6,854 nucleotides of DNA, taken from positions 1 through 6,854 of the forward strand of contig CAIKHC010000081.1 in assembly GCA_903827085.1 (NCBI GenBank), read 5' to 3'. This document shows positions 1 to 6,368 of this stretch, piece after piece. The DNA comes from an uncultured Candidatus Nemicrothrix sp. GTDB taxonomy: Bacteria; Actinomycetota; Acidimicrobiia; Acidimicrobiales; Acidimicrobilacustridaceae. Within the stretch, counting starts at the first letter, position 1, and each line of letters opens with the position of its first letter. The translations under genes and the position numbers were made by a program. The notes below the pieces were generated by a model. The model searched no databases. It saw nothing but the letters and a program-made list of their open reading frames with translations, and was not told where the DNA came from.

Positions 1-411
1 CGGATCGGCGAGCTGCAGATAGGTCGTGTGTCCGAAGATCTCGACCGATCCATCGTGGCCATTACTGAAGTCGCCGCCGAATGGAACGATGGTGAAAAGC
101 AAGAACGCAGGAACCACGGTGAGTAGTGGCGCCAAGATAAAGACCCGACGCTCGGCCCTGTCGGGGATGAGATCTTCTTTGAAGAAAAACTTGATGCCGT
201 CGGCGAGAGTCTGGAGGATGCCGAACGGGCCTGCAGTGTTGGGGCCGACTCGGTTCTGGAAATCGCTAACAACTTTGCGTTCGAACCAGATCATCAACAT
301 CGTCGCTACCAAAAGGAATGCGAAAACGCAGACGACCTTCAGGATGACGATGAGCACAACGGCAAGATCGATATGACCGGAGAGAAGCGGATCACCACCG
401 AGCATGTTCAT
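1..411 (-). CDS. nuoH: NADH-quinone oxidoreductase subunit H (NuoH), N-terminal part, cut by the window edge
   Basis: This is the first 137 codons of the membrane subunit that anchors the hydrophilic arm of complex I and helps form the quinone chamber. It is read from ATG at 411-409, whose A-T-G overlaps the nuoG TGA (ATGA, 4 bases shared). A second in-frame ATG at 405-403 is possible, but the first fits the overlap pattern and has a weak purine stretch upstream. Residues about 14-42 form the first transmembrane helix, with a lysine at 25 as in Thermus Nqo8. The cytoplasmic loop that follows is the NuoH signature: WFERK at 42-46, RVGPNTAGPFG at 54-64, LQTLADGIKFFFKED at 66-80 and LAPLL at 93-97. 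A second hydrophobic segment covers about 90-111. The remaining transmembrane helices lie beyond base 1. The family assignment is secure; only the end is missing. Confidence 0.96.
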   Translation of the reverse strand, partial: MNMLGGDPLLSGHIDLAVVLIVILKVVCVFAFLLVATMLMIWFERKVVSDFQNRVGPNTAGPFGILQTLADGIKFFFKEDLIPDRAERRVFILAPLLTVVPAFLLFTIVPFGGDFSNGHDGSVEIFGHTTYLQLADP

Positions 412-3083
412 GGTGCGGTCTCGATCCTGACTTCGGCAACAAGTTCATCGGCAGAGACAAGGTCGCTCACGCGTCCATCGGCCTGATTCACGATCATCGC
501 AGCAACTCCGCGAGGAACGCCCGGATCGGATTGCACGGTGACGTTCACCGATGCCTTTGCCGTGCGAACAATGGCGCGTCCACCGGAAGCGACACCGAGA
601 CGATCAAACTCCCACGGATTTAACGAAACGGTCGACCCAGGGGCGAGCGGCGCAAGCGAAGGTGCCGACTGCACAAGCGTGCCTTGGTCGTACAACTTTC
701 GAGATGCAACAAGACGGAAGCCGTAGGAATCGACGGGAGGAGGAACAATGGCCGCGATCGGCGTGAACTGGACGAACGGAGGCAGGGAGCCAGCAACATC
801 GGAGTCGTCGGAGATGATCTCGATAAGACCTTCGACATCGTCGCCGTCGGATTCTTCAGAAACAACATCGGCGGTGACGTCGACCTCGGCACCATCTTCG
901 GACACCGTCACGGTTTCGTCGACGATCACAATGTCGTCGTCTTCTTCGTCGATGATCACGACGACATCGAGCGGAAGCAGGATGCCATCGGGCGAACCTT
1001 CGGCGATTGCCTGATCGAGTGCAAGGTAGGCCGGAGCGACTGCGGAAATCTCAGCGAGGACATCGCCAAAGTTTTCGAAACCAAGATCGGTGCCGAGTCG
1101 GCTCGAAACCTCGGCGGCAAGCATCCAGTCAGCGCGCGAGGTTCCCGGCGGCGTTACGCGGTGTGAAAGCGTGCTCACGCGGCCTTCGATGTTCGTGGTT
1201 GTGCCTGTCTTTTCGGCAAAGCCTGCAGCAGCAAGCACAACATCGGCACGCTTACTTGAAGAATTGAGTGCCGTATCAACAGAGAGCACCGTACGTGCAC
1301 CCGTGAGACCACGCTCAGCGAGATCGGCATCGGGGAAGTCAGAAAGCGGATCGGCGCCCAGAAGAACAAGGACATCGATGCGGCCGTCGGCGGCTGCTCG
1401 GAGAATGCCTTCTGTGTCGAGACCGGTTGCACTCGGCATTGCTGGCCAGACCTCGGCGTACCACTCGGCACCATCTTCGAGGGTGACGCGACCGGGAAGG
1501 AGTCCCGGAGCAAGGCCCATGTCGAGCGCACCGCGAACGTTCGATCGACGCAATGCCGAGAGGAACGTGGTGTCGGGACGAGCATTGAGAATTGCGGAGG
1601 CCGCAGCGACCGTGATGCTTGCCGATTCGGCGAGCGATGCACGACCAAGCACAACAGTGATCGGGCCGGTCGATGCAGAAAGCGCGGTACGAGCCTGCTC
1701 AAGTTCTTCAGCAGAAACACCAGCGATTTCACGATCGATGACTGACGAGCCCACGAGCGCAGCGACGACATCGGCGGTTTCGCCTGGGCGAGGATGCACC
1801 GACGCAGCAGCAAGCGACGTAATACCGCTCGAACGAGGCGAAACCTCGACGATGGTGACGCGATCTTCGACAACGGCGTGACGAAGACGGAGGAACAGAA
1901 CAGGAAGTTCTTCCTTGACATCGGGACCGAGCAACAGAACGGTGCCGCCAGGAGCGCAGACCTCGTCGATTGTTGCGCTCGGGAGACCGAGAACCACATG
2001 GGCAGGGAGTCCGTCGCCGAGTTGTGCGTCGACATTGTCGGTAGCAAGAACGCCCTTAAACAGCTTCGACCATGCGTAGGCATCTTCGTTGGTGAGACGT
2101 GAACCACCGATGACGCCAATCGACTGCGCTGAAGATGCACTGTCGAGTGCGCTTGCGAAACGACCCAATGCGTCGGACCACTTGGCCGCAACCAAGCCGG
2201 AGCCATCGCGAACCAGTGGCTCGGAAAGTCGCGCATCAGACGTGACGACCTGGCTGGAGAAACGGCCCTTATCGCACAGCCAACCCCAGTTGACCGGATC
2301 GATATCGACACCGGCGAAACGTTGGACCTGATCGCGAGAGGAATCGATGGAGATACGACAACCAACCGAGCAGGTCTGGCAGGTGGACTCGGTGGTTTCA
2401 AGATCCCAAGGACGAGCCTTGAATCGATAGGTCGATGCGGTCAGTGCACCGACTGGGCAGATCTGCACAGTGTTGCCACTGAAGTACGAAGCAAAAGGTT
2501 CATCAGGGAAAGTATTGACTTCGGTGTTGTTACCGCGATGAATGAAGTGAATGAGGGGATCGCCAGCAACATCTTTTGCGAAACGTGTACAACGGTCGCA
2601 GAGGATGCAGCGCTCACGGTCGAGCAGTACAAGGTCGCTGATTGGAATCGGCTTTTCCTTGTGACGCTTCTCTTCAACAAAGCGGCTCTCGCCGGGCCCG
2701 TAGGCCATGGTCTGATCCTGAAGCGGACATTCGCCACCCTTGTCACAGACGGGACAGTCGAGCGGATGATTCGCGAGGAGGAACTCGAGGATTCCGTCCT
2801 GAGCTTTCTTTGTGACTTCCGATTCAGTATCGGCCTTCATGCCAGGGGTGCACTCGATCATGCAACTGGGCTGAAGCGCTGGCCCGCGGCCTGTGTCGAC
2901 TTCGACCAAACACATGCGACACATACCAACTGGCTTCATGCGCTCGTGGTAACAAAAGCGCGGGATGTAGGTGCCGGTGCGTTCGGCGGCATCGATGAGC
3001 AGCTCGCCCTTATGGGCGATGACCTCAACGCCATTGATTTCGACGGCGACGCCGTCGACGGGGGTCACCTCGGACTCAGCCAT
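408..3083 (-). CDS. nuoG: NADH-quinone oxidoreductase subunit G (NuoG), iron-sulfur subunit with an acidic insertion
   Basis: This 891-residue protein is the largest peripheral subunit of complex I and passes electrons from NuoF/NuoE towards NuoI/NuoB. The N-terminal [2Fe-2S] domain has the N1b ligands C44, C55, C58 and probably C74. The N5 motif is H106, C110, C113, C119. The N4 ligands are C159, C162, C165 and C209. A complete N7 motif follows: C235, C238, C242 and, after 27 residues, C270. From about 280 to 700 it is a degenerate molybdopterin-oxidoreductase fold that includes LLGADPLSDFP near 572-582 and EKTGTTTNIEGR near 624-635; in this family it binds no cofactor. Residues 706-762 are a strongly acidic insertion, followed by a proline-rich linker and a dinucleotide-binding-like C-terminal domain (about 786-891). 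The length is similar to E. coli NuoG (about 900) and longer than the Thermus homologue. The ATG at 3083 lies 8 bases inside the end of nuoF, with a weak AAGG 9 bases upstream. Confidence 0.97.
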   Translation of the reverse strand: MAESEVTPVDGVAVEINGVEVIAHKGELLIDAAERTGTYIPRFCYHERMKPVGMCRMCLVEVDTGRGPALQPSCMIECTPGMKADTESEVTKKAQDGILEFLLANHPLDCPVCDKGGECPLQDQTMAYGPGESRFVEEKRHKEKPIPISDLVLLDRERCILCDRCTRFAKDVAGDPLIHFIHRGNNTEVNTFPDEPFASYFSGNTVQICPVGALTASTYRFKARPWDLETTESTCQTCSVGCRISIDSSRDQVQRFAGVDIDPVNWGWLCDKGRFSSQVVTSDARLSEPLVRDGSGLVAAKWSDALGRFASALDSASSAQSIGVIGGSRLTNEDAYAWSKLFKGVLATDNVDAQLGDGLPAHVVLGLPSATIDEVCAPGGTVLLLGPDVKEELPVLFLRLRHAVVEDRVTIVEVSPRSSGITSLAAASVHPRPGETADVVAALVGSSVIDREIAGVSAEELEQARTALSASTGPITVVLGRASLAESASITVAAASAILNARPDTTFLSALRRSNVRGALDMGLAPGLLPGRVTLEDGAEWYAEVWPAMPSATGLDTEGILRAAADGRIDVLVLLGADPLSDFPDADLAERGLTGARTVLSVDTALNSSSKRADVVLAAAGFAEKTGTTTNIEGRVSTLSHRVTPPGTSRADWMLAAEVSSRLGTDLGFENFGDVLAEISAVAPAYLALDQAIAEGSPDGILLPLDVVVIIDEEDDDIVIVDETVTVSEDGAEVDVTADVVSEESDGDDVEGLIEIISDDSDVAGSLPPFVQFTPIAAIVPPPVDSYGFRLVASRKLYDQGTLVQSAPSLAPLAPGSTVSLNPWEFDRLGVASGGRAIVRTAKASVNVTVQSDPGVPRGVAAMIVNQADGRVSDLVSADELVAEVRIETAP
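798..968 (-). other. Acidic low-complexity segment inside NuoG (residues 706-762)
   Basis: These 57 codons hold 24 Asp or Glu residues and no Lys, Arg or His; the rest is mostly Val, Ile, Ser and Thr. The segment sits between the degenerate molybdopterin domain and the small C-terminal domain, and a proline-rich stretch (PP at 768-769, PPP at 781-783) follows it. The reading frame stays open through it and good NuoG-type sequence resumes on the far side, so it is an in-frame insertion or long linker, not a frameshift. Its function is unknown; a flexible or cation-binding surface loop is one guess. Confidence 0.8.
915..969 (-). repeat. Imperfect two-copy tandem repeat, 30-base period, in the NuoG acidic segment
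   Basis: Two 25-base stretches, 915-939 and 945-969 on the plus strand, start with the same ttcgtcga and share gatcac and a similar tail; about 20 of 25 bases match by eye. The offset is 30 bases, so the frame is kept. At protein level the copies read DVVVIIDEED (706-715) and DDIVIVDETV (716-725). This fits an old in-frame tandem duplication that helped build the acidic segment, but low codon complexity (GAY, GTC, ATC) could give the same look by chance. Confidence 0.5.
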
Positions 3084-4419
3084 GCGAGGACGCCTTCGTG
3101 ATGGTCACCGGAATCGAGTGACGAGCCTCTTCGGCCTGCGCAATACGCGCCTCGAACTCGGGGCGGAAACGCTGCAGGGCCGACGCGATCGGTGACACTG
3201 CTGACGGACCAAGAGGACAGATCGTTGTCTGCTTCGGAGGCCATGCGATTCCCGGGGAAATGTTGTCGGAAACATCGAGGAGCAGATCGAGATCGCTGGG
3301 ACGGCCATAACCATCGTGGATTCGCTGCAGGATGTTTTCCAGCCAAGTTGTGCCTTCACGACACGGCGTGCACTTGCCACAAGATTCACGAGCGAAGAAC
3401 CGAACAATTCGCAGACATGCTTTGACCGCATCGGTGGTTTCGTCCATAACGACAACTGCGCCAGAGCCAAGCATCGAGCCGGCACGATCAACCGTGACTT
3501 TTTCAAGTGGAAGGTCGAGGTGCTCTTCAAAGAACCACGGAGCCGATGCGCCACCAGGGATATATGCCTTGAGCGCACGATCACCGAGAATGCCACCCGC
3601 GTACTGGGGGGCGTAAATGAGATCACGGAACGTAGTGACGCCGTATTCGACTTCGAACACACCTGGGTTCTTGACGTGACCAGAGACTGCGAACATGCGC
3701 GTACCGCGCGAAGTTTCCGCACCCAGCGCAGCAAAGGCTTCGCCGCCATTCGTGACAATCCAAGGCAGATTCGAAAGTGTCTCGACGTTGTTCACGATGG
3801 TGGGCTGCATGTACAAGCCCTTAGCCGCCGGGAAGTACGGGGGCTTGAGGCGCGGCATACCGCGATTGCCTTCAAGACTTTCGATGAGCGCAGTTTCTTC
3901 GCCCACGATGTAGGCGCCAGCACCCCAAGAAAGAACGACATCGACGGAGAAATCGGAACCGAGGATGTTTTTGCCAACATAACCAGCGGCGTAGGCGTCG
4001 TTCAGGGCTGCAGCGATGCGCTCTTGAGCAAGTGGCATTTCGCCGCGCACGTACAGGAATGCTTGGCCGCATCCGATCGCGTAACACGCGAGCAGAACAC
4101 CTTCGATGAGTTGATGGGGATCGCGCTCCATAAGGAGACGGTCTTTGTAGGTGCCTGGTTCGGATTCGTCGCCGTTGACAACGAGATAGCGCGGCCAGAC
4201 GTTCTCGGGAGCAAGGCCCCACTTGACACCTGCCGGGAAACCAGCGCCGCCACGACCAAGAAGAGTTGCAGTCTTGACCTCGCCTGCTACGGCTTCCGGG
4301 CCCATCGAGAGCGCCTTGCGCAATGCCTGATAGCCGCCGGTTGCTTCGAAACCGGCAAGCGTAAAGCTGTCGGCATTATCGAAACGTGAAGTGATGATAC
4401 GAGGAGCGTCGGTAATCAC
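3076..4419 (-). CDS. nuoF: NADH-quinone oxidoreductase subunit F (NuoF), NADH- and FMN-binding subunit
   Basis: This 447-residue protein is the entry point of complex I: it oxidises NADH in the cytoplasm through FMN and hands electrons to cluster N3. The glycine-rich nucleotide motif GRGGAGFPAGVKW is at 55-67, the FMN-side motif NGDESEPGTYKDR at 82-94, and the NADH-site motif GAGAYIVGEETALIESLEG at 166-184. The N3 [4Fe-4S] ligands are C347, C350 and C353 (SCGKCTPCREGT) and C401 (TTICPLG). The gap between the third and fourth cysteine is 47 residues, 7 more than in E. coli NuoF, with the extra residues around PGIAWPPKQTT. The start is GTG at 4419-4417, sharing four bases (GTGA) with the nuoE stop. 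A strong GGGGGAGGG Shine-Dalgarno site 6 bases upstream supports this start. The stop overlaps the start of nuoG. NuoF-like proteins also occur in NAD-linked hydrogenases and formate dehydrogenases, but the flanking nuoC, D and H make complex I clear. Confidence 0.97.
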   Translation of the reverse strand: MITDAPRIITSRFDNADSFTLAGFEATGGYQALRKALSMGPEAVAGEVKTATLLGRGGAGFPAGVKWGLAPENVWPRYLVVNGDESEPGTYKDRLLMERDPHQLIEGVLLACYAIGCGQAFLYVRGEMPLAQERIAAALNDAYAAGYVGKNILGSDFSVDVVLSWGAGAYIVGEETALIESLEGNRGMPRLKPPYFPAAKGLYMQPTIVNNVETLSNLPWIVTNGGEAFAALGAETSRGTRMFAVSGHVKNPGVFEVEYGVTTFRDLIYAPQYAGGILGDRALKAYIPGGASAPWFFEEHLDLPLEKVTVDRAGSMLGSGAVVVMDETTDAVKACLRIVRFFARESCGKCTPCREGTTWLENILQRIHDGYGRPSDLDLLLDVSDNISPGIAWPPKQTTICPLGPSAVSPIASALQRFRPEFEARIAQAEEARHSIPVTITKASSHG

Positions 4420-5030
4420 TTGTCGCCCTCCCCCGCTGCTGCGATCCAGACCGGTACGGCTTTGTCTTCGGGAGTAACAACGCCAGCGCGTCGGTCGTCA
4501 GGGATGTGCTGACGAACTTCAGCAAGCACTCCGTGGGAAGGAATGTCGGAACGGCGACCAGCGCGAAGGTCGTTCACGAGTTGATCGAATCCTTCATTCG
4601 AGATGCGATGTTCATAGCGATAGTTCACCTGTAGGCACGGGGCCTCGGTGCACGCTGCGATGCATTCGACATCTTCAAGAGTGAAAAGGCCATCGGAAGT
4701 TGTTTGTCCCGGGCGAATGCCGAGTGTCTTCTCGGCATGAGCAAGAAGTTCCTCGCCGCCACGAAGCTGACAAGAAATGTTGGTGCAGATGTTCACCATG
4801 TAACGGCCGACGGTTTCCATCTTGAACATCTCGTAGAACGATGCCGTTCCGAGAACTTCGGCCGATGAAACACCAACAAGTTGTCCGATATGGGCCATTG
4901 CCTCGTCGGTGAGATGACCGTCTTGTTCCTGCGCAAGATGCAACAACGGAATCAGCGCGGACTTCGGACGCGGGTAGTGACCAATGATCTCGCGGGCGAG
5001 TTCAACGTTGTCATTCGAAAGGCGAGCCAT
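4416..5030 (-). CDS. nuoE: NADH-quinone oxidoreductase subunit E (NuoE), [2Fe-2S] N1a subunit
   Basis: This 204-residue cytoplasmic subunit has the thioredoxin-like ferredoxin fold and holds the off-pathway [2Fe-2S] cluster N1a next to the FMN in NuoF. The N-terminal helical part (about 1-70) contains the typical GTASFYEMF stretch at 61-69. The four ligands are C82 and C87 (CTNISC) and C123 and C127 (CIAAC), with APCLQVN just after. The region after about residue 140 continues for roughly 65 residues, longer than the tail of the 166-residue E. coli protein; its last part is rich in charged residues and prolines and I see no motif in it. The ATG at 5030-5028 shares one base with the nuoD stop (TGATG), and GGGGAGG lies 10 bases upstream. 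The stop overlaps the GTG of nuoF, so the two partner subunits are probably made by coupled translation. Confidence 0.97.
   Translation of the reverse strand: MARLSNDNVELAREIIGHYPRPKSALIPLLHLAQEQDGHLTDEAMAHIGQLVGVSSAEVLGTASFYEMFKMETVGRYMVNICTNISCQLRGGEELLAHAEKTLGIRPGQTTSDGLFTLEDVECIAACTEAPCLQVNYRYEHRISNEGFDQLVNDLRAGRRSDIPSHGVLAEVRQHIPDDRRAGVVTPEDKAVPVWIAAAGEGDK
4426..4434 (-). promoter_or_regulatory. Shine-Dalgarno site for nuoF
   Basis: Read on the minus strand this is GGGGGAGGG, followed by six bases (CGACAA) and then the GTG start. It lies inside the last codons of nuoE. It is the best ribosome binding site near this junction and is the main reason to accept the GTG over a downstream start. 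Confidence 0.75.
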
Positions 5031-6364
5031 CAGCGATCGACCTCCCCGAGGATGGGATCGACGCTCGAGATAATAGCGACGGCGTCGGCAACGAGACTGC
5101 CGTGCATGAGATGCGGAAGGCTCTGCAAATTCACAAAACTTGGGGCACGAACGTGCATCCGGTAGGGCTTGGAAGAACCATCACTCACGATGTAGCAGCC
5201 AAGTTCGCCACGAGGAGATTCGATCGAGACATACGCCTCGCCCTCGGGGACCTTGAAACCTTCGGTGAAGATCTTGAAGTGATGGATGAGCGCTTCCATG
5301 GACTCGTCGATACGCGCACGCGGCGGCGGCGTGACTTTCTTGTCTTGGATGCGGTAATCGCCCTTCGGCATCTTCTCGAGGCACTGGCGAACAATCTTGA
5401 TCGACTCGTGAATTTCCGCGAGGCGAATTGCGTATCGGTCGAAACAGTCTCCGTACGAACCAACGACGACGTCGAAGTCGATCTGGTCGAACGCGAGGTA
5501 AGGCATGTCGCGTCGAAGGTCCCAGTCGTAACCCGTTGATCGGAGGATGGGGCCGGTAACGCCAAGCGCAAGACACTCTTCGGCCGTGATGGTCCCGACT
5601 CCTTGAAGGCGATCACGGAAAATCGGTTGCTGATTCAACAAGGTGTCGTATTCAGCAAGGCGACCGGGGAGCATGTCGAGAATACGCAAAACGCTGTCGC
5701 GCCATCCGTCGGGAAGATCGGCAGCAACGCCGCCGGGACGGATGTAGTTGTGGTTCATGCGGAGGCCAGTGACTTCCTGAAGGAAGCGAAGCGCCTCTTC
5801 GCGTTCACGCCATCCGTAAAGCATCATCGACACTGCACCGAGGTCCATGCCGTTGGTGGCCATGAAGAGAAGGTGCGAAGAAATGCGATTCATCTCGGTC
5901 ATGAGCATGCGGATCCAGATCGCACGTTCAGGGACTTCGATATCGAGCAACTTTTCGACAGTAAGCGAGAAGGCAAGTTCGGTGAACAACGGCGCTGCGT
6001 AATCCATACGCGTCACGTTGGTGGGGCCCTGCAAGTAAGTGAGTTCTTCACCCGTGCGCTCCATGCCTGTATGGAGGTAGCCGATGATCGGCTTACAACG
6101 AAGAACGGTCTCGCCCTGGAGTTCGAGCATGAGACGCAACACGCCATGAGTCGACGGATGCTGCGGACCCATGTTGATGATCATGGTTTCGTCGTCGGGA
6201 ACTTGTTCGCGCTCGGCAAGGACCGCGTCGTTCTCGGACAATCGAAGGACGGCACCAAGTTCGCGAAGACGTTCGCCAGCGGCGATAACGCCGGCTGAGG
6301 TCAGTTCCTGACCCCCTTCGGAGGTCTGGTTCACATTCGTGGGAATTTCGTGAGTTGCGGTCAT
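5030..6364 (-). CDS. nuoD: NADH-quinone oxidoreductase subunit D (NuoD), 49-kDa-type quinone-site subunit
   Basis: This 444-residue protein belongs to the connecting arm of complex I and, with NuoB and NuoH, forms the quinone reduction site. The family signature GPQHPSTHGVLR is at 66-77. H73, the second His, and Y122 in RMDY match the quinone-headgroup residues His38 and Tyr87 of Thermus Nqo4. GYLHTGMERT is at 95-104, and the C-terminus has RAPSFVNLQSLPH and ends in the conserved GEVDR. The fold derives from [NiFe]-hydrogenase large subunits but lacks the metal-binding cysteines. I start it at ATG 6364-6362, four bases after the nuoC stop. The frame stays open further upstream, but that part overlaps nuoC out of frame and has no NuoD similarity. 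This start gives about 60 residues before the conserved core, some 35 more than Thermus, as in other actinobacterial NuoD proteins I recall. ATG codon 61 is a weaker alternative start. No strong Shine-Dalgarno site is visible, so translation is probably coupled to nuoC. Confidence 0.97.
   Translation of the reverse strand: MTATHEIPTNVNQTSEGGQELTSAGVIAAGERLRELGAVLRLSENDAVLAEREQVPDDETMIINMGPQHPSTHGVLRLMLELQGETVLRCKPIIGYLHTGMERTGEELTYLQGPTNVTRMDYAAPLFTELAFSLTVEKLLDIEVPERAIWIRMLMTEMNRISSHLLFMATNGMDLGAVSMMLYGWREREEALRFLQEVTGLRMNHNYIRPGGVAADLPDGWRDSVLRILDMLPGRLAEYDTLLNQQPIFRDRLQGVGTITAEECLALGVTGPILRSTGYDWDLRRDMPYLAFDQIDFDVVVGSYGDCFDRYAIRLAEIHESIKIVRQCLEKMPKGDYRIQDKKVTPPPRARIDESMEALIHHFKIFTEGFKVPEGEAYVSIESPRGELGCYIVSDGSSKPYRMHVRAPSFVNLQSLPHLMHGSLVADAVAIISSVDPILGEVDR
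5041..5047 (-). promoter_or_regulatory. Shine-Dalgarno site for nuoE, inside the end of nuoD
   Basis: Read on the minus strand this is GGGGAGG, 10 bases before the nuoE ATG. It is formed by the codons for Gly440, Glu441 and the first base of Val442 of NuoD, within the conserved C-terminal GEVDR. The site supports the chosen nuoE start. Confidence 0.75.
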
Positions 6365-6368
6365 GAGT

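Noticed and set aside
798..968. Acidic stretch of nuoG as a frameshift artefact
   Set aside because: The frame is open throughout, the other minus-strand frame gives no NuoG-like sequence, and normal C-terminal domain sequence follows in the same frame.
1090..1881. Plus-strand open frame of 263 codons opposite nuoG
   Set aside because: Its translation is Ser/Ala/Arg-rich low complexity, as expected from a shadow frame, and it has no recognisable motif.
3316..4389. Plus-strand open frame of 357 codons opposite nuoF
   Set aside because: It is wholly antisense to an intact, motif-complete nuoF, and its translation shows no recognisable domain. Long antisense frames are common opposite genes with this codon bias.
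5603..6298. Plus-strand open frame of 231 codons opposite nuoD
   Set aside because: It lies over the most conserved part of nuoD and resembles no known family.
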